A DNA stretch of 64,000 nt, from assembly GCF_012927205.1 (NCBI RefSeq), contig NZ_JABBGC010000003.1:372001-436000 (forward strand). Direction: 5' to 3'. Position 1 is the stretch's first letter. Each line of letters opens with the position of its first letter. The position numbers were made by a program, and so were the translations under genes. Below are positions 17,312 through 24,683 of this stretch, one piece after another. This DNA comes from Chitinophaga fulva (lineage in GTDB: Bacteria > Bacteroidota > Bacteroidia > Chitinophagales > Chitinophagaceae). The notes below the pieces were generated by a model. It ran no database searches, was not told where the DNA came from, and saw only the letters and a program-made list of their open reading frames with translations.

Positions 17312-18070
17312 TTAATATTTTTTCGAGAAGATATACCTTATCCCTATAAACAAGTGATGCGTGAAATTAGGTATATGACCGTAATACCGGCTCAATATCT
17401 TGTAACGCTCCTTCCACGCCAGCTGCTGCCGTTGTTTGGAAGTGCCGCCCACCCTGAATTTTGACACGATGATGTGCGTATTGCAAATATTACGGGAGGC
17501 TTTTAATGTTCTGATCATCCAGTCAATGTCCGCACATACTTTGTACTGAAGGTCATAAGGAGGGCTCAACTTCCTGCGTATGATATACGCCTGATGAGAC
17601 ACCACCATGCCATGTTTCAGGCTTTTCCAGTTGAGCTGCGCCGGCACCTGGTGCGGCGTTTGTTCAGACCGCAGGCCCAGTTCATTCCCCTGTTCATCGA
17701 TGAACATCGCTTCTCCGTAATACACATCCGCATCCGGACAGGTGTGCATCATTTTTTCTATCACCGTATTATCTGCGAGGACATCGTCTGCATTGAGGAA
17801 CAACAGATATTCGCCGGTAGCCAGCTGCATACCCTTGTTCATGGCATCATACAGACCGTTGTCTTTCTCTGACACCACCCGCGCGATCTGAGAGCGGTAC
17901 GGCGCTATCACCTCCAGCGTATTGTCTTTCGAGGCACCATCTACAATGATATACTCGATATGCGGGTACGTTTGCGCCAGCACACTTTTGATGGTGCTTT
18001 CAATAAATCTGCCCGCATTGTAACATACGGTAATAATACTGACAACCGCCGATGATCGTTTATCCGTCAC
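17312..18070 (-). CDS. Glycosyltransferase family 2
   Basis: The 252-residue enzyme has the GT-A fold of family 2. The nucleotide-binding start SIITVCYNAGRFIESTI (11-27), the strand IIVDGASKDNT and the DxD-like NADD (93-96) are clear. A second conserved region CADIDWMIRTLKA follows the acceptor site. It would transfer a sugar from a nucleotide donor to a lipid-linked or surface glycan at the inner membrane. It is the last gene of the leftward glycan operon, 11 bp after the aminotransferase. Confidence 0.9.
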   Translation of the reverse strand: MTDKRSSAVVSIITVCYNAGRFIESTIKSVLAQTYPHIEYIIVDGASKDNTLEVIAPYRSQIARVVSEKDNGLYDAMNKGMQLATGEYLLFLNADDVLADNTVIEKMMHTCPDADVYYGEAMFIDEQGNELGLRSEQTPHQVPAQLNWKSLKHGMVVSHQAYIIRRKLSPPYDLQYKVCADIDWMIRTLKASRNICNTHIIVSKFRVGGTSKQRQQLAWKERYKILSRYYGHIPNFTHHLFIGIRYIFSKKY

Positions 18071-18081
18071 AGTTATAGACT

Positions 18082-19167
18082 TTAGAATTTATTGATCACT
18101 TCCACTACTTTTTCAATATCTGCTGTAGTATGGCAGTAGGAACATGGCAGGCTCAGGGTGGTACGGTGTATCTCTTCTGAGATCGGGTACGAATCACCAT
18201 CAATAATGCCTTTCATGGCTTTCTGCTGATGCGGCGGTAACGGATAATGGATATCTGTCTTTACGCCGTTGTCCAGCAGGAACTGTTTCAGTTCGTCCCG
18301 GCGTTCATGGCGGATATTATAGATATGGTACACATCAAAATAATCAGGATGCACCACCGGTTTGATAAAATCATTTTTCAGTCCCTGATGATAGATATCG
18401 GCCAGTTTCCGTTTATGTTCGGTGATCTGTGCCAAGTATTTGAACTTCACGCTCAGGAAAGCAGCCTGCACTTCATCCAGGCGGGAATTGTAGCCTACTA
18501 CCTCATTGTAATATTTTACATCAGAGCCATAGTTGCGCAGCCGGCGGATGGCAGTGGCCAGCTCATCATCATTACAGAGAACAGCGCCGGCATCGCCCAG
18601 GGCGCCGAGATTTTTGGTCGGATAAAAGCTGAATGCGCCAAACTCCCCGAAAGTACCAGTCAGCTGCCCTTTGAAAGTGGCGGCATGTGATTGCGCACAG
18701 TCTTCTATCAGCACCAGGTTGTGTTTTTCCTTGATGGCCATGATCTTGTCCATCTCGCAGCTTTTGCCGTACAGGTGTACCACCATTATGGCACGGGTAC
18801 GGGGCGTGATCGCTGCGGGAATCTTCTCCGGATCAATATTGTACGTGTTGATATCCGGCTCCACCAGCACGGGTTTCAGTCCGCACTGTGCGATAGACAG
18901 GATAGTAGCGAAATACGTATTGGAAGGCACGATCACTTCATCGCCAGGGGCAAAATTGAACGCCCGCAGGCTCAGGATCAGCGCATCGAGGCCGTTGGCC
19001 AGCCCGAGGCAATGTTTTACACCGTGATATTGTGCGTAGGCGGATTCAAAATCCTTTACTTTATTGCCCAGTATATACCAGCCGCTTTCCAGCGTATCGT
19101 TGAAAGCTGCCTTGAATTCGTCAAAGAAAGGCTTGTTCAGTAAGCCCAGGTTCTCATAATCGATCAT
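18082..19167 (-). CDS. DegT/DnrJ/EryC1-type sugar aminotransferase, FdtB-like
   Basis: This 361-residue PLP enzyme belongs to the sugar aminotransferase family. The PLP lysine is K185 in FYPTKNLGALGDAG, and EDCAQSHAA (155-163) holds the aspartate that contacts the pyridine nitrogen. It would aminate a keto-deoxyhexose on a dTDP carrier. The gene 6 bp upstream encodes an FdtA/QdtA-like 3,4-ketoisomerase, so the likely reaction is 3-amination to dTDP-Fuc3N or dTDP-Qui3N (inference from context). No N-acetyltransferase of the FdtC type is seen in the window. Confidence 0.88.
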   Translation of the reverse strand: MIDYENLGLLNKPFFDEFKAAFNDTLESGWYILGNKVKDFESAYAQYHGVKHCLGLANGLDALILSLRAFNFAPGDEVIVPSNTYFATILSIAQCGLKPVLVEPDINTYNIDPEKIPAAITPRTRAIMVVHLYGKSCEMDKIMAIKEKHNLVLIEDCAQSHAATFKGQLTGTFGEFGAFSFYPTKNLGALGDAGAVLCNDDELATAIRRLRNYGSDVKYYNEVVGYNSRLDEVQAAFLSVKFKYLAQITEHKRKLADIYHQGLKNDFIKPVVHPDYFDVYHIYNIRHERRDELKQFLLDNGVKTDIHYPLPPHQQKAMKGIIDGDSYPISEEIHRTTLSLPCSYCHTTADIEKVVEVINKF

Positions 19168-19173
19168 AACCTA

Positions 19174-19545
19174 TCAGTTGTCATAAGGTTCGTAAATATA
19201 ATCCGCCGCGTCGAAAGGAGTGGACGCCATGACCAGCAATACTGCATCGGGCGTAAAGTGGTGCATGGTATGCCAGTCTTCCGGTTCCAGTATCAGGCAT
19301 TTGTTGGGATGGTCAAGCACGAAGTCGGTCTGCTCTCCTTTGCCACTGTTGTTAGACACGATACAGCTGCCATGCACGCAGATGGCCGCCTGAATAGTAT
19401 TATGATGGCGGTGGCCTCCCCTTACGGAATCATCCACGCCATAGATATAAAAGATCCTTTTGATAGAGAAAGGGATCTGTTTTTCGATGACGGTAAGGTT
19501 CCCCCGTTTATCACTGTGTGTTGTCAGATTGATGATATGTGCCAT
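19174..19545 (-). CDS. FdtA/QdtA-like dTDP-4-keto-6-deoxyhexose 3,4-ketoisomerase
   Basis: The 123-residue protein is a small cupin of the WxcM-like/FdtA type. The diagnostic RGGHRHHNT (42-50) carries the catalytic histidines, and the strand LEPEDWHTMHHFTPDAVLLVMAS closes the barrel. FdtA and QdtA convert dTDP-4-keto-6-deoxyglucose to the 3-keto sugar. Stereochemistry (fucose or quinovose series) cannot be read by eye. It lies directly before the aminotransferase, the usual order in 3-amino-sugar loci. RmlA and RmlB for the dTDP precursor must lie outside this window. Confidence 0.85.
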   Translation of the reverse strand: MAHIINLTTHSDKRGNLTVIEKQIPFSIKRIFYIYGVDDSVRGGHRHHNTIQAAICVHGSCIVSNNSGKGEQTDFVLDHPNKCLILEPEDWHTMHHFTPDAVLLVMASTPFDAADYIYEPYDN

Positions 19546-19554
19546 ACGTTGTAT

Positions 19555-20556
19555 TTAAATCCCGGATTCCTTCAGTGGATATATATGATAAACATTTCTG
19601 AGTTTACGCCAGATGGTGACCAACGTGGCTTTCAGGCCTGACGGCCGTGGTCTGGAGCCATGCGGGTCGAAAGACGGATCTACCGCCTGTATTCTTCGCT
19701 TGCATGCTTCCAGTTCCAGGATATATGGTTCATAGAACAGCTTTTTTACGGCCGGCGTGATAATACGCCTGCCCAGTTCTATGGTATTATCGGTAAAATA
19801 CTTCAGGTAATGGAAATGATAAAATATCGGATCAAATTCCTTTCCGGTACTGATTTCGCGGCAACGCAGCCGGTCCCCGTTTTTAAATACGTCGTACTGC
19901 TGGATATTCCAGAGGGCAAGGCCTCCGCCCAGGTTTTCCATCACCCATACGTTCAGGAAGCGGGAAGGCCAGTCGTCCAGGTATTTCTGGTCACCGAACT
20001 TACCATCTTCATGCCGGTCGTAGCACCAGTCGAGACAGGCATTAACCCACCACTGCAAAGCTTCCATGCCCCAGCGGTTGTTGCGGAAAGTGATGTACTG
20101 TACGCAATACTTGCCGCTTAACTTACTTTTATCGTACCGGGGCGTATAACGATGCTCGGTGATCATCACGGAATGGTTACCCATCTCCTCCATCAGCACA
20201 TGGGGATCGTTATAAAAAAGCAGGTCCGCATCGATGTAAGTACAATGCGGCAACTGAAATTGTTGAATACAATACAAAATGGTGGAAGAGCTACAGGTCC
20301 AGCAGTATTCCGCCCGGTTGCGGGTAGGTTTTATCTTCAGCAGCTCCGGGTCCTCAAATTCTGCCAGTGAAATCACCGTCAGGTGTGGCAGCGCCATCTT
20401 CCGTAATACAGACAGACATTTGTCGTCAAAAGCAAAAACGTACAGGTGGAAATCGGAACATACAGCCGCCAGCGAAGTGTACATGGCCAGCCCACGGGAC
20501 AAATAATTGCTGTCGAACAGTGTACAGTAATATAATGTAGTATCTCTTTCGTTCAT
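19555..20556 (-). CDS. GT8-like glycosyltransferase
   Basis: The 333-residue protein starts with YYCTLFDSNYLSRGLAMYTSL, the typical start of GT-A enzymes of family 8 and relatives, and has a D-x-D metal motif at D109-A110-D111 (YIDADLLFY). A later block FGDQKYLDDWP and LALWNIQQY resembles conserved parts of family 8-like transferases. The C-terminal 60 residues are basic and may touch the membrane. It would add one sugar in the surface glycan made by this operon. Donor and acceptor are unknown. Confidence 0.75.
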   Translation of the reverse strand: MNERDTTLYYCTLFDSNYLSRGLAMYTSLAAVCSDFHLYVFAFDDKCLSVLRKMALPHLTVISLAEFEDPELLKIKPTRNRAEYCWTCSSSTILYCIQQFQLPHCTYIDADLLFYNDPHVLMEEMGNHSVMITEHRYTPRYDKSKLSGKYCVQYITFRNNRWGMEALQWWVNACLDWCYDRHEDGKFGDQKYLDDWPSRFLNVWVMENLGGGLALWNIQQYDVFKNGDRLRCREISTGKEFDPIFYHFHYLKYFTDNTIELGRRIITPAVKKLFYEPYILELEACKRRIQAVDPSFDPHGSRPRPSGLKATLVTIWRKLRNVYHIYPLKESGI

Positions 20557-20565
20557 AATCAGGTT

Positions 20566-21210
20566 TTATTCCTTCTCCGTTTCCAGGATAATGGTTTTGC
20601 GGAACCATCCGGGAAACAGGCCTCCAAGCGCATCAATCAGCCCAAAGCCCGCCGACACATATAGCTTCCTTTTCATGTGCAGCCCGCCTACGGCCTGCAG
20701 CAGTTCATTAAAATCGCGTACAGACAGCTGGTGAATATGGCCGGTATTGTACCACCGGTAGCCAAACAGCATCCGGGTGGGCATTCTGCCATTAACGAGC
20801 ATGTCCAGGCGGTTCATAAAGTAGGCAAAGTTAGGAAATGAGATGATCTGACGGCGGGAAACCCGCTTCATTTCTGCCAATAACTTCTCCGGGTACATCA
20901 CCATCTGGATAGTTACATTGCATACCGCCACATCAAATTCATTATCTCCATAGGGCAACGTTTCATCGATACGCCCCACCATCACCTCCAGTCCTTTCTG
21001 CCGGCATATCTCTACACCGGATTCAGAAAGCTCCATGCCTTTACAGCGACATTGCGCCTCCTGTTGCATAGCCTCGATCAGCAAACCATTGCCGCAGCCC
21101 AGGTCCAATACCTTGTTTCCTTTGTCCAGTAAACTGATGATCTTACTGTATTCTGGTCTTCTGTTGACTGGAATTCCCGAATAGTCATAATTCCGGTTGT
21201 CATTGCGCAT
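20566..21210 (-). CDS. MetW-like class I methyltransferase
   Basis: The 214-residue protein has the SAM-binding motif VLDLGCGNGLL (34-44) and a run of features matching the MetW family: a VMVGRIDETLP turn, an ISFPNFAYFMNRLDMLVNG segment with GRMPTR following, then a WYNTGHIHQLSVRDF stretch. MetW partners MetX in methionine synthesis, but no MetX is nearby and the gene sits between two glycosyltransferase genes. I infer a glycan-linked methyltransferase or a moonlighting copy. It lies 9 bp before the GT8-like gene. Confidence 0.8.
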   Translation of the reverse strand: MRNDNRNYDYSGIPVNRRPEYSKIISLLDKGNKVLDLGCGNGLLIEAMQQEAQCRCKGMELSESGVEICRQKGLEVMVGRIDETLPYGDNEFDVAVCNVTIQMVMYPEKLLAEMKRVSRRQIISFPNFAYFMNRLDMLVNGRMPTRMLFGYRWYNTGHIHQLSVRDFNELLQAVGGLHMKRKLYVSAGFGLIDALGGLFPGWFRKTIILETEKE

Positions 21211-21279
21211 GAATGTGATATTTTGATCGTTGGAAGCCGAAAATCAGTGCTACAGCCAAATCGCCACCACTTAATGTTG

Positions 21280-21299
21280 CCCGGGACTTTAGTCCTGGG
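21280..21299. repeat. Palindromic repeat, second type
   Basis: CCCGGGAC and GTCCTGGG form an 8-bp stem with one G-U pair and a 4-nt loop, preceded by GTTG. The GTTGCCCGGG start recurs at 34923-34932. It lies just past the glycosyltransferase stop and lacks a T tract, so a REP-like relic fits better than a terminator. Confidence 0.5.
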
Positions 21300-21303
21300 A
21301 CCG

Positions 21304-22212
21304 TTATCTGTTTTTGATAAATCGTTTGATCTTTTGAACAAGGCCCAATTTGGTGGACCTAAAGTAGTCCTCAAAGGCTGCTGTACCCTGCACACTGGCC
21401 TCCAGGGGCAATTTCTGCAGTTGTATCGGCGTAGGTGACAATACCACTTCATACTTCTCGGTATCAGCCTCATCCATGTGCGTGGCCGATTCGTCGCCCC
21501 CAATATTCTGCACCAGGGAACGGGACGGGTACAAAGTCAGCATATTTTTCAAAAATGCGGAAGCATTCCAGCGGATAGCCCAGGAGTCATTCTGGCCGCT
21601 GATCTGCTTGCGCAGCATTTTCATATAATTATAGGTGTTATTAAAATCAAACGCCCTGCTCTCCCCTTTCAACCGGATGGCGTCGTACAGCTTCTGCCCA
21701 TCGGGCTCAAACTGCTTCCAGGCACGGGCCCAGGTGGCCCATCCCCAGCAGTCGGCCCCACGGATAAAAAACGTTTCCGGCATCTTCTCCAACAGCGGAT
21801 AAAGATATCCGTGGATAGAGGCTACCTGCGGGTCATCTTTATACAGGTCCAGCCCTTCGTTCATATACCGGAGGAAATAAGGGGACAATACCAGGTCATC
21901 TTCCACGATGATCGCTTTACCGTGTTTTTCAATGACTTCTGTCACTCCGGTGATCACAGATTTGGCCAGTCCATAGTTCTGTACCCGCTCGGCAATATGT
22001 ACCGTGCCGCACCATTTACGGCTGCGGATCACCTCCCGGGTGGCGGCAATCTGCTGCAATGTTTCTGCAGTAGCTCCTTCTTTTGGCCCATCCGCAAAAA
22101 CATACAACTCACTCTCCGCCGCTTCCGGATTGAGCGCCAGGCTCTCCAGGGCCTTCCTGGTGATCTCCGGCCGCTTAAATGCGAAAAAAATAATCGGTGC
22201 TAATGTAGACAT
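21304..22212 (-). CDS. Glycosyltransferase, GNT-I/GT2-like
   Basis: The 302-residue protein begins APIIFFAFKRPEITRKALESL, typical of transferases annotated as sugar transferases near GNT-I, and has an acidic metal motif EDD (104-106) in AIIVEDDLVLSPYFL. Downstream, GADCWGWATWARAWKQF is a hallmark of this group. The fold is GT-A, and it would act in the cytosol on a lipid-linked glycan. It is the first gene of the leftward operon; a 93-bp gap with a palindrome separates it from the MetW-like gene. Donor sugar unknown. Confidence 0.82.
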   Translation of the reverse strand: MSTLAPIIFFAFKRPEITRKALESLALNPEAAESELYVFADGPKEGATAETLQQIAATREVIRSRKWCGTVHIAERVQNYGLAKSVITGVTEVIEKHGKAIIVEDDLVLSPYFLRYMNEGLDLYKDDPQVASIHGYLYPLLEKMPETFFIRGADCWGWATWARAWKQFEPDGQKLYDAIRLKGESRAFDFNNTYNYMKMLRKQISGQNDSWAIRWNASAFLKNMLTLYPSRSLVQNIGGDESATHMDEADTEKYEVVLSPTPIQLQKLPLEASVQGTAAFEDYFRSTKLGLVQKIKRFIKNR

Positions 22213-22262
22213 ACGCTATTGATTATAATACTGCCGACAGCGCCGGCACTATTAGTACCTTA

Positions 22263-22294
22263 CAAAATAAATTCATTATTGGGAGAACTGCAAA
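22263..22294 (-). promoter_or_regulatory. Possible promoter of the leftward glycan operon
   Basis: On the minus strand TTTG (22294-22291), a 21-bp spacer and TATTTTG (22269-22263) resemble a -33/-7 pair, with the -7 box one base short of TAnnTTTG. It lies about 50 bp before the first gene of the operon. Confidence 0.35.
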
Positions 22295-22374
22295 AACCAT
22301 GAAAAAAATTACTTAACTGTTGTTCTTTCATACACAATTCCTAATACAACCCACCCCCGCTGGAAGATTCTTTC

Positions 22375-22382
22375 TATATTTG
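22375..22382 (+). promoter_or_regulatory. -7 promoter box of the flippase gene
   Basis: TATATTTG matches TAnnTTTG exactly and lies 18 bp before the preferred ATG at 22401. It also falls inside the longer open frame, which argues against the more upstream start. Confidence 0.6.
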
Positions 22383-22400
22383 CGCTTCATAAAACAGGTA

Positions 22401-23891
22401 ATGGGGATCATCCGAAAACAGAGCTTTTATTCATCCATATTCATCTACATAGGGTTTGCCTTCGGCGCCGTCAATCTGATCATGCTGATGCCGAAGATCT
22501 TCTCCAAAGAAGAAATCGGCCTTACCCGCGTACTGATCGATGTCAGCACTCTTCTGGCCACTGTGGCCTCCCTCGGCGCAGTACCGGTGATCAATAAGTT
22601 CTTCCCCTTTTATCACGACTATCTCAAACCGGAGAAAAATGACCTGCCCAAACTCACCCTGATCGTATCATTGATAGGCTTTGTGCTGTTTGTGGCGTTC
22701 TCTGTTATCTTCAAAGGACTGATCATCCGCAAGTTCAGCGGCAATTCTCCGCTGTTCATCACTTATTTTTCCGCCATTTACCCCCTCACCTTCTTTATAC
22801 TGGCCTTTAACATGCTGGAAGGCTTTGCCTGGGGCCTTCATAAAACCGTGGCGTCCAATTTCCTGAAGGAAGGCGGTATCCGTATTATCTCTACGGTGAT
22901 GCTGCTGGTTTTTGCTTTTGCCCATATCAGCTTTACACAATATATCAATGTGTTCAGCCTCCCGTATGCTGTTGCTGCTATCGCGCTGATGGTGGTATTA
23001 TGGCGTACTGGTCAGCTGAAATTCAGCAGTGGCGGTATCAGCAACGTTACCCGCCGGCTGGGAAAACGCATGTTTGTCTTCAGCAGTTATGTATTTTCTT
23101 CCAATGTGTTTACCCTGCTGCGGAAAACCAACGACATCCTCATTATCTCCAGTATCAGCGGACTGGAAAATGCGGGGCTATTTTCCTACGCCACATTTGT
23201 GATCAGCTTTATGGAAGTGCCGCAGCGCAGCATGTACGCTATTACCACCCCCATTCTGGCCACGGCCTGGAAAAACAGGGACATGGCCAAAATACAGGAA
23301 CTGTATACCAAAAGCTCCATCACCCTGTCCATCGCCGGTGTCGGGATATTCGGGGCGATATGGCTTTCTGTCAGTAACCTGGTGTTATACCTCGGTCCGG
23401 GATGGCACCTGATCGTTCAGATCATCTTCATCCTTGGCCTCGCCAAAATGATAGACCTCATCACAGGCATCAACAACCAGATCATTCAAACCTCCAACTA
23501 CTGGCGCTTTGATTTTGTCAGCTCCATTGTGGTTGTGTTCATCTCTTTCTTTTGCAATTTATACCTGCAAAGGCGCATCGGCACTGTTGGTGCGGCTTAT
23601 GCGGACCTCATCACTGTCGCGATCTTTAACCTCGCCCGTTATCTCTTTATCTGGATACGGTTCGGTATGCAACCGTTAAGCCTCAAAACCCTGTGGGCAT
23701 TGCTGCTGGGCATCGGAGGCGTGTTGCTGGTGCAACAGCTCCCGTTCATGTTTAACATGTATATAGACACCATCGTCCGCTCAGTCCTTTTCATGGGCCT
23801 GTTCGGTGTTGCTGTGATCAACACACGCTTGTCAGAAGATGTCAACAATGCCTGGGTAATAGTAAAAGGAAAGATAGGGCTGCGCTACTAG
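22401..23891 (+). CDS. Wzx-like oligosaccharide flippase (MATE/MOP superfamily)
   Basis: The 496-residue membrane protein has about 12-14 helices and a polysaccharide-flippase start (IRKQSFYSSIFIYIGFAFGAVN). It matches Wzx-type proteins of the MOP superfamily, which flip undecaprenyl-linked glycans to the periplasm. It is divergent from the six-gene glycan operon and supplies its export step. The frame is open to 22320, but the ATG at 22401 follows a promoter box and gives the standard N-terminus. Its TAG stop overlaps the NlpC gene stop on the other strand. Confidence 0.88.
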   Translation: MGIIRKQSFYSSIFIYIGFAFGAVNLIMLMPKIFSKEEIGLTRVLIDVSTLLATVASLGAVPVINKFFPFYHDYLKPEKNDLPKLTLIVSLIGFVLFVAFSVIFKGLIIRKFSGNSPLFITYFSAIYPLTFFILAFNMLEGFAWGLHKTVASNFLKEGGIRIISTVMLLVFAFAHISFTQYINVFSLPYAVAAIALMVVLWRTGQLKFSSGGISNVTRRLGKRMFVFSSYVFSSNVFTLLRKTNDILIISSISGLENAGLFSYATFVISFMEVPQRSMYAITTPILATAWKNRDMAKIQELYTKSSITLSIAGVGIFGAIWLSVSNLVLYLGPGWHLIVQIIFILGLAKMIDLITGINNQIIQTSNYWRFDFVSSIVVVFISFFCNLYLQRRIGTVGAAYADLITVAIFNLARYLFIWIRFGMQPLSLKTLWALLLGIGGVLLVQQLPFMFNMYIDTIVRSVLFMGLFGVAVINTRLSEDVNNAWVIVKGKIGLRY

Positions 23892-24559
23892 AGCCTGCCA
23901 CCACCGGCGAAATACCGTTTCCAGTACGGTTCATTCAGATCACTGATCATAACGCCGTTACTGGTGGATGCATGCACAAATTTATCATTATCGAGGTAGA
24001 TGCCCACATGGGAAATACGTTTGTGGTGGATCTTGAAGAACACCAGGTCTCCTTCCCGCAGGTCACGCTCTTTTAAGTGTTGTCTTACTTTGCTGTACAG
24101 TTCTACGGAATTACCGGTCAGCGCAAACTGGAACACAGCGTTCACTAATGTATTCACAAAACCCGAACAATCAATACCGTCGCGGGTTTTTCCACCCATT
24201 CGATAAGGTGTGCCCAACCATTGTTCAATAAAATTGTACAGGTTGTAGTTTAATACACTTTCCACCGGAACATCCAGCACCTGCGCATATTTGAACTGCC
24301 AGCTCTGGGCGTTTTCCAGGTTGGCGCTTGCATAGGTAATGTTTTTACCGATGTTCACATTTTTATTGGCACTATAGGAGGAATTGTTGTGGGAGCGGCC
24401 CGGCGCATCGATATGGTCTAAAAAGGTGATGCGGCGCGCCTCAGACACCGTAGGCGCAGTACTACGCTTAGCAGTACTTTTTTTGATGGTAGAACAGGAA
24501 CCTAATGCCATTGCACAAACCGATAATTTCATCCATAAATGTCCCTTAATTCTCATCAT
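23888..24559 (-). CDS. NlpC/P60 (C40) peptidase lipoprotein
   Basis: The 223-residue protein is a cell-wall endopeptidase. A lipoprotein signal is clear: a hydrophobic stretch, then ALGSC with the lipidated Cys at 22. The C-terminal NlpC/P60 domain (about 105-223) has the catalytic triad C131 (DCSGF), H184 (ISHVGIYL) and H196 (KFVHAS). Such enzymes cut gamma-D-Glu to diaminopimelate bonds in peptidoglycan. It should sit in the outer or inner membrane facing the periplasm. It is divergent from dnaE and converges with the flippase gene. Confidence 0.92.
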   Translation of the reverse strand: MMRIKGHLWMKLSVCAMALGSCSTIKKSTAKRSTAPTVSEARRITFLDHIDAPGRSHNNSSYSANKNVNIGKNITYASANLENAQSWQFKYAQVLDVPVESVLNYNLYNFIEQWLGTPYRMGGKTRDGIDCSGFVNTLVNAVFQFALTGNSVELYSKVRQHLKERDLREGDLVFFKIHHKRISHVGIYLDNDKFVHASTSNGVMISDLNEPYWKRYFAGGGRL

Positions 24560-24651
24560 AGTGTCTGGTTAAAAAAATTTTGCGCTAAAATATTGATTTA
24601 TGACTAATTATGAACGCAAATAATGGATTTTTATTGAACCAAATTCTATCG

Positions 24652-24659
24652 TACTTTTG
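24652..24659 (+). promoter_or_regulatory. -7 promoter box of dnaE
   Basis: TACTTTTG matches TAnnTTTG and lies 24 bp before the dnaE ATG. A TTG is visible at 24634-24636, but its 15-bp spacing is short for a -33 box. Confidence 0.55.
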
Positions 24660-24683
24660 ACGCCTGACGAAACAGCTTAGCAG

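Noticed and set aside
20566..21210. Assignment as metW of methionine synthesis
   Set aside because: No metX is adjacent and the operon context is glycan synthesis; kept as MetW-like only.
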